The position numbers and the translations under genes are program-made. From contig CANMWT010000003.1 of the NCBI GenBank assembly GCA_947501635.1, forward strand, positions 186,001-250,000: a stretch of DNA of 64,000 nucleotides. Reading direction: 5' to 3'. Below the pieces are notes generated by a model. It had not been told where the DNA came from. It ran no database searches and saw only the letters and a program-made list of their open reading frames with translations. This document shows, in pieces, positions 35,679 to 44,376 of this stretch (within the stretch, counting starts at the first letter, position 1; each line of letters begins with the position of its first letter). This stretch comes from an uncultured Roseobacter sp. Its GTDB lineage: Bacteria; Pseudomonadota; Alphaproteobacteria; Rhodobacterales; Rhodobacteraceae.

Positions 35679-37175
35679 CTAGTCGATCATGGGCAAGAGC
35701 TTATCAAGGCTCGCCTTTGCGTCACCGTAGAACATCCGCGTGTTGTCCTTGAAGAAGAGCGGATTTTCGATACCGGAATAGCCTGTGCCCTGCCCCCGCT
35801 TAGAGACAAACACCTGCTTGGCCTTCCAGCATTCCAGCACCGGCATGCCGGCGATGGGGCTGTTTGGATCGTCTTGTGCTGCCGGGTTCACGATGTCATT
35901 GGAGCCGATCACGATGGCGACGTCCGTGTCGGGGAAGTCCTCGTTGATCTCATCCATCTCCATCACGATGTCATAAGGCACCTTGGCTTCTGCCAACAGA
36001 ACGTTCATGTGCCCCGGCAACCGCCCCGCAACGGGGTGGATCGCAAAGCGCACGTTCTTGCCCTTGGCCCGCAGCTTGCGCACCAGTTCGGCCACGCCCG
36101 TCTGCGCCTGCGCCACCGCCATGCCATAGCCTGGGATGATGATGACACTGTCCGCCTCGTTCAGCGCTGTGGCAACGCCATCCGCCTCGATAGCGACCTG
36201 TTCGCCCTCAACCGCCATCTGTTCGCCCGCAGGGCCGCCAAAGCCGCCCAGAATGACGCTGATGAAGCTGCGGTTCATCGCCTTACACATGATGTAGCTC
36301 AAGATCGCACCGGAGGAGCCCACGAGCGCGCCCACAACGATCAGCAGGTCATTGCCGAGGCTGAAGCCGATAGCCGCCGCCGCCCAGCCAGAGTAGCTGT
36401 TGAGCATGGATACGACCACGGGCATATCTGCGCCGCCGATCCCCATAATCAGGTGGTAGCCGATAAAGAGCGCCAGCAAGGTCAGCAGAACAAGCGTCCA
36501 GCTGCCCGACCCGCCGAGATACATGATTGTAAAGATCAGCGACAGACCCGCAGCGCCTGCATTCAGCAGGTGGCCACCGGGCAGTTTGGTGGCAGCACTG
36601 TCGACTTTACCTGCCAGTTTGCCATAGGCGATGACAGAGCCGGTGAAGGTCACCGCACCGATCCAGATGCCCAGCACCAGTTCGACTTTCAGGATATTGA
36701 TCTCCACCTGGCTCTTTTTGGCGATCAGCTGACCAAAGGACGACAAGCCTTCGTAGATTTCTTTCGGCAAGCCAATAGCGGTAAACGACCCATCCTCGGT
36801 CGCCCCCAGAACAAGGTCATTGGCCGCAAACAGGCTTTCCATGTTGTTGATCATGATGTCGGCGTTGAAGCCCACAAAGACTGCTGCCAGACCAACAAGC
36901 GAGTGCATGATCGCCACAAGCTCTGGCATTTGCGTCATCTGTACCTTGGTCGCGAGCTGGTATCCGACAGCCGCACCAAGTGCTATGAGCACAACCGAAA
37001 CCACGCCAAGGCCCTGACCGGGGCCGAAAAGTGTCGCGACCACGGCAATCGCCATGCCAACGATGCCGTACCACACCGCCCGTTTCGCGCTTTCCTGCCC
37101 GCTCAGGCCACCAAGGCTGAGAATGAAGAGAACAGCGGCAACCGCGTAGGCTGCAATAGTAAATCCGAATTCCAT
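35679..37175 (-). CDS. pntB: NAD(P) transhydrogenase subunit beta
   Basis: A 498-residue subunit of the proton-translocating transhydrogenase, which makes NADPH from NADH at the cost of the proton gradient. The first 270 residues hold about eight membrane helices. The C-terminal NADP(H)-binding domain III has [52 protein letters not shown] and a [17 protein letters not shown] loop. It lies 12 bases after pntA. Confidence 0.97.
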   Translation of the reverse strand: MEFGFTIAAYAVAAVLFILSLGGLSGQESAKRAVWYGIVGMAIAVVATLFGPGQGLGVVSVVLIALGAAVGYQLATKVQMTQMPELVAIMHSLVGLAAVFVGFNADIMINNMESLFAANDLVLGATEDGSFTAIGLPKEIYEGLSSFGQLIAKKSQVEINILKVELVLGIWIGAVTFTGSVIAYGKLAGKVDSAATKLPGGHLLNAGAAGLSLIFTIMYLGGSGSWTLVLLTLLALFIGYHLIMGIGGADMPVVVSMLNSYSGWAAAAIGFSLGNDLLIVVGALVGSSGAILSYIMCKAMNRSFISVILGGFGGPAGEQMAVEGEQVAIEADGVATALNEADSVIIIPGYGMAVAQAQTGVAELVRKLRAKGKNVRFAIHPVAGRLPGHMNVLLAEAKVPYDIVMEMDEINEDFPDTDVAIVIGSNDIVNPAAQDDPNSPIAGMPVLECWKAKQVFVSKRGQGTGYSGIENPLFFKDNTRMFYGDAKASLDKLLPMID

Positions 37176-37187
37176 CTGTCCGTCCCC

Positions 37188-38762
37188 TTACGATTTCTGG
37201 AACATGGCGAGCATGCGCCGTGTCACGAGGAAGCCGCCAAAAATGTTGATCGAGGCCATGAAGACCGCCAAAGCCGCCAAGAGCGTAATCAGCAGCGAAC
37301 TCGACCCGATCTGGATCAGCGCCCCCAGAATGATGATCGACGAAATCGCATTCGTCACCGCCATCAGCGGCGTGTGCAGGGAATGCGCAACATTCCAGAT
37401 TACCTGGAACCCGATGAACACCGACAGAATGAACACGATAAAGTGCTGCATAAAACTGGCTGGCGCGACAAGCCCCACAGCCAGCAGCAACCCACCACCG
37501 ATGGCGAGCAATCCGACCTGATTTCGGGTTTGCAGCTTGAAGGCTTCGATTTCCGCTGCGCGCTTCTCTTCCGCCGTCAACTCTTTCGGCGCTTCCTTTT
37601 TGGGTGCCGCCGCAATTGCGGCCACCTTGGGCGGCGGCGGCGGGAAGGTAACCTCTTTGGCATGGGCAATTGTGGCCCCGCGGATCACGTCGTCTTCCAT
37701 ATTGTGGTTTACGACACCATCCTTCTCGGGTGTGAGATCCGTCATCAGGTGACGGATGTTGGTGGCATAAAGGCTGGAGGATTGCGTCGCCATGCGGCTT
37801 GGGAAATCCGTGTAGCCGATGATGGTCACACCATTGTCGGTAACAATCTTCTCGTCCTTGACGGTCAGCTTGCAGTTGCCGCCCTTCTCTGCCGCAAGAT
37901 CGACAATCACCGAGCCCGCTTTCATGGATTTGACCATGTCCTCGGTCCAAAGCTCGGGCGCTTCGCGGTTGGGGATCAGTGCCGTTGTAATGACGATGTC
38001 GACTTCCGGTGCCAGTTCGCGGAACTTGGCAAGCTGCGCTTCGCGGAACTCAGGCGAAGACACAGAGGCATAGCCACCCGTGCTGGCACCGTCCTGCTGT
38101 TCCTCTTCGAAATCAAGGTAGACGAATTCAGCACCCATGGATTCGACTTGCTCGGCCACTTCAGGCCGCACGTCGAAGGCGTAAGTGATCGCGCCCAGCG
38201 AGGTCGATGTGCCAATCGCCGCAAGGCCGGCAACGCCCGCGCCCACAACCAGCACCTTGGCCGGCGGCACCTTGCCCGCCGCCGTGATCTGACCGGTAAA
38301 GAAGCGACCGAAGTTGTTGCCCGCCTCGATCACCGCGCGGTAACCCGCGATATTCGCCATCGAGCTCAGCGCATCCATCTTCTGTGCGCGGCTGATCCGC
38401 GGGATCATCTCCATCGCGATTACGGTCGCACCCTTGTCTGCTGCGGCTTTCATCTTGTCTTCATCCGCCACGGGACTGAAGAAGGAAATCAGGGTCTGAC
38501 CTTCGCGCAGACGTTTCATCTCAGCAGCGTCCGGCACACGGACCTTGGCCACGATGTCTGCGGCTTTCCAAAGTGCGGCAGCTGTTTTCACAACCTCGAC
38601 ACCTGCCGCTTTGTAGTCGGCATCCGCGAAACCGGCCTTCGCGCCAGCACCGGTTTCAACCACACATTCATGTCCAAGCTTTTGAAGCTGCAACGCGCTG
38701 TCGGGCGTCATCGCGACCCGCGCTTCGCCTTCAAATATCTCTTTTGGTGTCCCGATCTTCAA
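37188..38762 (-). CDS. pntA: NAD(P) transhydrogenase subunit alpha (one-piece), TTG start
   Basis: A 524-residue alpha subunit. The N-terminal NAD(H)-binding domain I has RVAMTPDSALQLQKLGHECVVETGAG, VLVVGAGVAGLAAIGTSTSLGA and the mobile loop with GYASVSSPEFREAQ. A linker rich in Ala, Pro and Lys (about 385-415) leads to four C-terminal membrane helices. This is the fused form; Rhodospirillum splits it into PntAA and PntAB. I set the start at TTG 38762 because gggggag lies 7 bases upstream and the protein then begins (M)KIGTPKEIF, as in homologues; a longer frame to 38816 has no site. Confidence 0.95.
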   Translation of the reverse strand: MKIGTPKEIFEGEARVAMTPDSALQLQKLGHECVVETGAGAKAGFADADYKAAGVEVVKTAAALWKAADIVAKVRVPDAAEMKRLREGQTLISFFSPVADEDKMKAAADKGATVIAMEMIPRISRAQKMDALSSMANIAGYRAVIEAGNNFGRFFTGQITAAGKVPPAKVLVVGAGVAGLAAIGTSTSLGAITYAFDVRPEVAEQVESMGAEFVYLDFEEEQQDGASTGGYASVSSPEFREAQLAKFRELAPEVDIVITTALIPNREAPELWTEDMVKSMKAGSVIVDLAAEKGGNCKLTVKDEKIVTDNGVTIIGYTDFPSRMATQSSSLYATNIRHLMTDLTPEKDGVVNHNMEDDVIRGATIAHAKEVTFPPPPPKVAAIAAAPKKEAPKELTAEEKRAAEIEAFKLQTRNQVGLLAIGGGLLLAVGLVAPASFMQHFIVFILSVFIGFQVIWNVAHSLHTPLMAVTNAISSIIILGALIQIGSSSLLITLLAALAVFMASINIFGGFLVTRRMLAMFQKS

Positions 38763-38888
38763 CTTAGGCTCCCCCGTCTGATACGTTTTCGAGCAATCTG
38801 GTGCATAGAAGTGCAATGTCCACTAGCGTCAACGCGCAAGAGGTACAAGGCGCAAGATCGACTGCTATCGCTCACATGGCCTTCAATC

Positions 38889-39338
38889 TTACATCCAACG
38901 TCTTGTTTTGTTGCAATAGCGCGCAAAATCTGCGCGGAAATGCCGCCGCAGCCTGTCTTCTTCGGGAATGACAAACCGCGTCTCGAGCACCCAGAAAAGA
39001 AGTGGCACCAGCGCAAGCGACAGCACCGCATCCCAGCGCAGCACCAGACCCGCAAGGATCAGAACGTCGGCAAGATAGATTGGGTTGCGGCTACGTTTGA
39101 AAACGCCGGTCTGTATCAGGCTGGTCGCCTGCTGATGCGGAACGATCGTTGTCTTGTGGCGCCGGAACTCCAGAGCGGCCAGCAGGATCAGAACGATCCC
39201 CGCCCCCACAAGAATACCCCCCGCAAACGACGTGACCGGATGCGCAAGACTAAGCCCGAACGAGAAATATTGAGCCTGAAAATGCGCAATCACCGCAAAG
39301 GCCAGCAGCCATACCGGTGGCATATCCAACCATTTCAT
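38889..39338 (-). CDS. Isoprenylcysteine carboxyl methyltransferase-like membrane protein
   Basis: A 149-residue membrane protein with about four hydrophobic segments. The C-terminal part has the ICMT/PEMT-like features TGVFKRSRNPIYLADVLIL and ETRFVIPEEDRLRRHFRADF followed by the closing aromatic-basic pattern. Such enzymes methylate lipids or small molecules with SAM; bacterial members are mostly uncharacterised. The start at 39338 has caggggg about 6 bases upstream. It follows nothing on the same strand closely, so it is likely monocistronic. Confidence 0.85.
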   Translation of the reverse strand: MKWLDMPPVWLLAFAVIAHFQAQYFSFGLSLAHPVTSFAGGILVGAGIVLILLAALEFRRHKTTIVPHQQATSLIQTGVFKRSRNPIYLADVLILAGLVLRWDAVLSLALVPLLFWVLETRFVIPEEDRLRRHFRADFARYCNKTRRWM

Positions 39339-39466
39339 CTGATGCCCCCTGTACGTCCTACTTCGCGTGTCGGCAACATAGTGCGACGCAGCGTACAAGA
39401 CTGCAATGGGGCACGGTTGCGCTTTTCGCGCGCACCGCTAGGCTGCGCTGACATGGGGAGGGTTCT

Positions 39467-40225
39467 ATGACACTGACAGGCAAACACGCTCTGGTTACAG
39501 GTGGCGGCACAGGCATCGGGTTGGGTATCGCGCGCGCATTGGCCGAGGCAGGCTGCCGCGTCACCATAACCGGGCGCAGACAGGCCGTTCTGGATGCAGT
39601 CGCGGCACAAACACCCGGTCTTTTCGGTCTGGCCATGGATGTCCGCGACGAAGCAGATGTTGTGGACAAGGTCGCCGCAGCTGTCGCCGCGCGTGGGCCC
39701 GTACAGATTTGCATCGCCAATGCGGGAATTGCCGAAGGGCGCGCTCTGCACAAAACAGATATGGCGTTCTGGCGCAACATGATGGCGACAAACCTCGACG
39801 GTACCTTTTTGACGATCCGCGAAGCATTGAAGTCGATGCGGTCCACCGACTGGGGCCGCGTGATCGCCGTGTCATCCATCGCAGGGCTGCGGGGCCTGCC
39901 GGGTGCGTCCTGCTACAGCGCAACCAAACATGGCGTTATCGGTCTGATCCGTGCACTCAGCGAAGATTACAAAGGTCAAAGCATTACCTTCAACGCGCTC
40001 TGCCCCGCTTATGTGGACACGGATATCGTGACGCGCAACACAACGGCCATCGCAAAACGCGCAGGCGTCAGCGAGGATGAAGCCCTCGACATGATGGTTT
40101 CGGCCAACAAACACGGACGCTTGATAGAGGTGGAGGAGGTCGCATCCGCCGCACTCTGGCTTGTTTCAGACGGTGCGCAAAGCGTTAACGGGCAATCCAT
40201 CGAAATCGCGGGCGGCATGATGTAA
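39467..40225 (+). CDS. Short-chain dehydrogenase, 3-ketoacyl reductase-like
   Basis: A 252-residue NAD(P)-dependent SDR. The cofactor motif is TGGGTGIGLGIA (residues 11-22), the structural motif is IANAG (about 83-87), and the catalytic residues are Ser in AVSSIAG, Tyr and Lys in CYSATKHG. The C-terminus CPAYVDTDIV and VNGQSIEIAGGMM are typical of classical SDRs. 3-hydroxybutyrate and 3-hydroxyacyl-CoA dehydrogenases look alike, so the substrate is open. It is convergent with the C26 amidase gene. Confidence 0.9.
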   Translation: MTLTGKHALVTGGGTGIGLGIARALAEAGCRVTITGRRQAVLDAVAAQTPGLFGLAMDVRDEADVVDKVAAAVAARGPVQICIANAGIAEGRALHKTDMAFWRNMMATNLDGTFLTIREALKSMRSTDWGRVIAVSSIAGLRGLPGASCYSATKHGVIGLIRALSEDYKGQSITFNALCPAYVDTDIVTRNTTAIAKRAGVSEDEALDMMVSANKHGRLIEVEEVASAALWLVSDGAQSVNGQSIEIAGGMM

Positions 40226-40253
40226 GTAACCTGTTGCTACTGCGCTGGCAGCA

Positions 40254-41027
40254 TCAGGCGACGCGGCTGGTGCTCCGCGCGCCGCATTTCCACGAACGCG
40301 CCGCATCACCAAAGGCCGTGAACAGCGCACGCGACACCGGATCTTGCGCGGCGTTATACTCAGGATGCCACTGCACCGCCAAAGTAAAGCCCGTCGCGCC
40401 TTCGACATAGATCGCTTCGGGCGTGCCGTCGGGCGCATGCCCATCAATCACGATGTTTTTGCCCGCTGTTTTGATACCCTGCCCGTGCAATGTGTTGGTC
40501 ATGACCTCTTTTGCGCCCATCAGCCGGTGGAACACACCGCCTTCGGAAAACCGAACCTGGTGGCGCAACTCGAACTTCTCTTCCAGCGTGCCGTCGGGAG
40601 GCATGCGATGGTTCATCCGCCCCGGCAACTCGCGGATTTCGGGATAGAGCGTGCCGCCCATGGCAACATTCACCTCCTGAAACCCCCGGCATACTCCCAA
40701 AAATGGCTGACCGCGTTCCACGCAGGCGCGTACCAACCCCAATGCAACGTTGTCACGTTCGCGGTCAAACTCCCCGTGGGCCGGTGTTGGGTCCTCGCCA
40801 TACTCCTGCGGGTGAACATTCGGTCGGCCCCCGGTCAACAGAAAGCCATCGCACAGATCAAGCAACTCAGCGACGCTGACAAGTGACGGATCGCTGGGAA
40901 TGATCAGCGGCATGCAGCCTGCGACGTCGGCCACCGCAGAAGAGTTCATCACGCCGCCGGTATGCACCGGATACTCGTCATAAAGCAGTGCAGAGTTGCC
41001 TATAATTCCTACAACGGGCCGCGTCAT
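40254..41027 (-). CDS. Class I glutamine amidotransferase-like hydrolase (peptidase C26)
   Basis: A 257-residue enzyme of the gamma-glutamyl-GABA hydrolase (PuuD-like) family. The nucleophile is in GQPFLGVCRGFQEVNVAMGG, the catalytic His-Glu pair in AVQWHPEYN, and an N-terminal LLTGGRPNVHPQEYG loop is conserved. Such enzymes hydrolyse gamma-glutamyl amides, for example in putrescine breakdown. No putrescine pathway genes are adjacent, so the substrate is unknown. The start at 41027 has gaggga about 6 bases upstream. Confidence 0.87.
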   Translation of the reverse strand: MTRPVVGIIGNSALLYDEYPVHTGGVMNSSAVADVAGCMPLIIPSDPSLVSVAELLDLCDGFLLTGGRPNVHPQEYGEDPTPAHGEFDRERDNVALGLVRACVERGQPFLGVCRGFQEVNVAMGGTLYPEIRELPGRMNHRMPPDGTLEEKFELRHQVRFSEGGVFHRLMGAKEVMTNTLHGQGIKTAGKNIVIDGHAPDGTPEAIYVEGATGFTLAVQWHPEYNAAQDPVSRALFTAFGDAARSWKCGARSTSRVA

Positions 41028-41166
41028 TTCGTTCCCTCGTGAACTGTTGCCAACGAATATAGGACGCACTTAACGCGTTGAACAGACTGCGTTGGCGCAG
41101 AACCCTGTGCGGAATTGCACTGCCCCCGAACACATGCCCAAAAAATAGGCACACAAACGAGGCCGG

Positions 41167-41592
41167 TCACCCCGTGCCGGTCAGCCCCGCGCCTTCGATG
41201 CCGGCAAGAGCCGCCGCGAGATCATTCTCGGACACGTCGCCAGTCACGCCGACCGCGCCGATGATGTCACCTTTTTTGTCATGTACCAGAACACCGCCGG
41301 GAACAGGCACGACTTTGCCACCATAAAGCCCGTTCATCGCTGTCATGAAATACGCCTGTTCATCAGCCCGGGCTTTTTGTGCTGTGCCTGCGATGCCAAG
41401 CATCACCGCACCATAGGCCTTGCCATGCGCAATCGCGAAACGACCCGGGGACGCGCCGTCCTCCCGCTCGAACGCTTTGACATGCCCGCCTGCGTCGAGC
41501 ACCACAACCGCAAGCGGCTTCAGCTCCATCTCGCGCCCTTTGTCCAGCGTCTTGCGCACGATCGTGCGCGCTTTGCGCAAACTGATTTCCAT
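41167..41592 (-). CDS. glcG: GlcG/HbpS-family protein next to malate synthase G
   Basis: A 141-residue protein of the GlcG/HbpS (DUF336) family. It shows the typical LAVVVLDAGGHVKAFEREDGA, the FAIAHGKAYGAVMLG segment and GGVLVHDKKGDIIGAVGVTG. Relatives bind heme or small ligands; in E. coli glcG belongs to the glycolate operon with glcB. Here it lies 94 bases after glcB on the same strand, keeping that association. Confidence 0.88.
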   Translation of the reverse strand: MEISLRKARTIVRKTLDKGREMELKPLAVVVLDAGGHVKAFEREDGASPGRFAIAHGKAYGAVMLGIAGTAQKARADEQAYFMTAMNGLYGGKVVPVPGGVLVHDKKGDIIGAVGVTGDVSENDLAAALAGIEGAGLTGTG

Positions 41593-41686
41593 GAGTGTCT
41601 CCCTGACTTATGACTTTTTTATACGCCTCGGGGCGGTCCTGAAAACGCCCCGAAGCTGTCTGTTGCAAACATCCGCTATTGCCGCC

Positions 41687-43834
41687 CTATAGGGAAGCTT
41701 TCAATTCGAGCCTGCGCGCATGCAACACCGGCTCTGTATAGCCCGATGGCTGCGACCGGCCCTTAAAGACCAGATCACATGCCGCCTGAAAGGCGATGCC
41801 GTCAAAATCCGGTGACATCGGACGGTAATCCGCATCCCCTGCGTTCTGCCCATCAACCACAACGGCCATCTTGCGCATGGCTGCCATCACCTCCTGCGCG
41901 TCCACCACACCGTGATGCAGCCAGTTGGCGATGTGCTGCGCTGAAATCCGGCAGGTCGCACGATCTTCCATCAGGCCTACGTTGTTCACGTCCGGGACTT
42001 TGGAGCAACCGACACCATGATCGACCCAACGCACGACATATCCGAGGATACCCTGCGCGTTGTTCTCGACTTCGCGTGAAATCTGCGCCTGCGTCCATTT
42101 CTGGTACTCCGCCAGTGGAATGTTCAGCACCGTGTCCACATAGGCCCGCCGCCCCCCGGCCTTGAGCCTGCGTTGTACGGCAAACACATCAACCTTGTGA
42201 TAATGCAGCGCATGCAGCGTCGCGGCTGTCGGGCTGGGCACCCAGGCGCAATTGGCCCCCGATTTGGGATGCTCGATCTTTTGCTCAAGCATCGCCGACA
42301 TCAGGTCGGGCATTGCCCACATGCCTTTGCCGATCTGGGCCTTGCCGCTCAATCCGCATTCCAACCCGATATCAACGTTCTGGTTTTCGTATGCGGTAAT
42401 CCAGTTCTTGCGCTTGATGAAATCCTTGCGGCTGAACGGCCCCGCCTCCATCGAGGTGTGAATTTCATCGCCGGTCCGATCCAGGAAGCCGGTATTGATG
42501 AAGGCCACCCGCGACTTTGCTGCGCGGATACACTCCTTGAGGTTTACCGACGTGCGTCTCTCCTCATCCATAATCCCCAGCTTGACCGTATACTGCGGCA
42601 AACCCAGCACCTTTTCCACATGGGTAAAGGTGCTGTCTGCAAAGGCCACCTCGTCAGGCCCGTGCATCTTGGGCTTGACCACATAGACCGACCCGGTGAG
42701 CGAATTGCCCCTCCCACGCTGCAGATCATGCATCGCGATCAGCGTGGTTATCATCGCATCCATCAGCCCCTCGAAGACTTCGTTGCCATCCCGGTCAAGA
42801 ATTGCGGGGTTGGTCATGAGATGCCCGACATTGCGCACCAGCATCAAGGCACGCCCTTTAAGGATCACTTCGCCACCGTCGGGGGTCGTGAAAACCTGAT
42901 CGGGGTTCAGCTTGCGGGTCAGCGTCTTGCCGCCCTTCTCAAAGGTTTCTTCTAGATCACCCCGCATCAATCCCAGCCAGTTGGTATAGGCGGTGACCTT
43001 GTCTTCCGCGTCCACGCAAGCGACTGAATCTTCACAGTCCATAATGGCCGAAATGGCACTCTCCATTTGAACATCCGCAAGCCCGGCCTGATCGCGGCCA
43101 CCAATCGGATGCGTCCGGTCAAAGACCAGCTTTACGTGCAGCCCGTTGTTGCGCAGCACGATTGCGTCGGGGGCTTTGGGGTGCCCCGCGTATCCCACAA
43201 ATTTCTCAGGATGCTCCAAAGGCTGGTCGTCGATCAACAGCGCGCCCTTGTGAACGATGTAGCGGCAAGCGTCAGCGTGGCTTGTCCCGTCAATCGGAAA
43301 CGCCTCGTCCAAAAATACACGTGCCCGCGCGACCACACGGGCCCCGCGGCCCTGATCGTACCCGCCTTTTGGTGCAGCAGACCCCATGGCGTCAGTGCCG
43401 TAATAGCCGTCATACAGGCTGCCCCACCGCGCATTCGCCGCATTCAGCGCATAGCGCGCATTGGTGATCGGCACCACAAGTTGCGGGCCCGGCACAGAGG
43501 AAAACTCCACGTCGACATTCGCCGTGTCGATCTCGAAATTCTCGCCCTCTTCGAGCAGATAACCGATTTCAGTCAAAAAGGCCTTATATTCCTCGTGGTT
43601 GTGCGACTGACCACGGCGCGCGACATGATAGGCGTCGATCTTATCCTGCAGGGCCTGACGCACGTCCAAAAGCGCCCTGTTTTCCGGTCCGAACTCATGC
43701 AAAAGTGCCGAAAAACCTTCCCAGAAGGCATCCGGGGCCACCCCGGTGCCCGGCAGCGCGTGCTCTTCGATAAAAGTTGCAAGTTGCTCCGCGACCTGCA
43801 GGCCGTGTCTGGTTGCGTAACCGGGCATCTGCAT
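41687..43834 (-). CDS. glcB: Malate synthase G
   Basis: A 715-residue single-chain enzyme that condenses glyoxylate with acetyl-CoA to malate, closing the glyoxylate and glycolate routes. Motifs include [18 protein letters not shown]-like [103 protein letters not shown], and the late [19 protein letters not shown]. All are intact and the length fits isoform G. The start [13 protein letters not shown] may equally be the second Met. Confidence 0.97.
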   Translation of the reverse strand: MQMPGYATRHGLQVAEQLATFIEEHALPGTGVAPDAFWEGFSALLHEFGPENRALLDVRQALQDKIDAYHVARRGQSHNHEEYKAFLTEIGYLLEEGENFEIDTANVDVEFSSVPGPQLVVPITNARYALNAANARWGSLYDGYYGTDAMGSAAPKGGYDQGRGARVVARARVFLDEAFPIDGTSHADACRYIVHKGALLIDDQPLEHPEKFVGYAGHPKAPDAIVLRNNGLHVKLVFDRTHPIGGRDQAGLADVQMESAISAIMDCEDSVACVDAEDKVTAYTNWLGLMRGDLEETFEKGGKTLTRKLNPDQVFTTPDGGEVILKGRALMLVRNVGHLMTNPAILDRDGNEVFEGLMDAMITTLIAMHDLQRGRGNSLTGSVYVVKPKMHGPDEVAFADSTFTHVEKVLGLPQYTVKLGIMDEERRTSVNLKECIRAAKSRVAFINTGFLDRTGDEIHTSMEAGPFSRKDFIKRKNWITAYENQNVDIGLECGLSGKAQIGKGMWAMPDLMSAMLEQKIEHPKSGANCAWVPSPTAATLHALHYHKVDVFAVQRRLKAGGRRAYVDTVLNIPLAEYQKWTQAQISREVENNAQGILGYVVRWVDHGVGCSKVPDVNNVGLMEDRATCRISAQHIANWLHHGVVDAQEVMAAMRKMAVVVDGQNAGDADYRPMSPDFDGIAFQAACDLVFKGRSQPSGYTEPVLHARRLELKASL

Positions 43835-43933
43835 TCTCCCTACTGCCTTGGTAACACCGATGGCGTTCGTTTAGGCAGTTTGTCACAGGGAGGCAACCGG
43901 ATGATCGTACACAAAACCCAAGGCCCGTGCGTC

Positions 43934-44095
43934 TCAGCTCCCTGAAGTGCGCGCGCCGCGGCGGCTACCGCTGCACTTTTTTGAGCAGTAGCGCACCTCG
44001 TCCCAGACTTTTTCCCATTTCTTGCGCCATACAAAAGGGCGCTCGCACGTCGCGCAAATCTTATGCGGCAAGTCCGATTTGCGCCGCATTGCCAT
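43934..44095 (-). CDS. DUF2256 zinc-ribbon-like protein (53 residues)
   Basis: A short basic protein with the DUF2256 pattern KICATCERPFVWRKKWEKVW followed by DEVRYCSKKC: two C-x2-C/C-x3-C pairs likely to bind zinc. The function is unknown. Its ATG at 44095 shares one base with the TGA of the upstream 58-residue gene (TGATG), which both fixes the start and implies coupled translation. Confidence 0.85.
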   Translation of the reverse strand: MAMRRKSDLPHKICATCERPFVWRKKWEKVWDEVRYCSKKCSGSRRGARTSGS

Positions 44096-44271
44096 CAGAC
44101 AGATCCGGGAGACGCAGGTGTGACGGCGTCCGTCACCTGTACGCCCAAGGCTGCTGCCACGGCCCAAAGCAGCGCGACACCAACGGCCACGGCCAGACCA
44201 ATCCAAAGCCCCCGCAACATCGGGCGGTGCCTGCGTTTCTGGCGATCAAGGTTTACGTCAGGCGCTGACAT
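44095..44271 (-). CDS. 58-residue single-pass membrane protein coupled to DUF2256
   Basis: A short gene with an excellent ribosome binding site, aaggag 6 bases before ATG 44271. The protein has a basic N-terminus (DRQKRRHRPMLR), one transmembrane helix (about residues 21-44, GLWIGLAVAVGVALLWAVAAALG) and a short tail; positive-inside topology puts the N-terminus in the cytoplasm. No family is recognised. Its stop overlaps the DUF2256 start (TGATG). Confidence 0.78.
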   Translation of the reverse strand: MSAPDVNLDRQKRRHRPMLRGLWIGLAVAVGVALLWAVAAALGVQVTDAVTPASPGSV

Positions 44272-44376
44272 AGTATTCTCCTTCTTTTGCGACTTCTCAT
44301 CGACCTGCCTTGAAGACAGGCACTCAGCGTCTTAACGTCTGCCGCAGTACAAACGTTCCCGGAAAGACAGAGATTT

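Noticed and set aside
35328-39470. A 1380-codon open frame on the plus strand opposite pntB and pntA
   Set aside because: It is a mirror of the strongly biased GC-rich codon use in pntAB. The translation is rich in His, Arg and Gln, has no domain, and no ribosome binding site fits. The minus-strand genes are certain.
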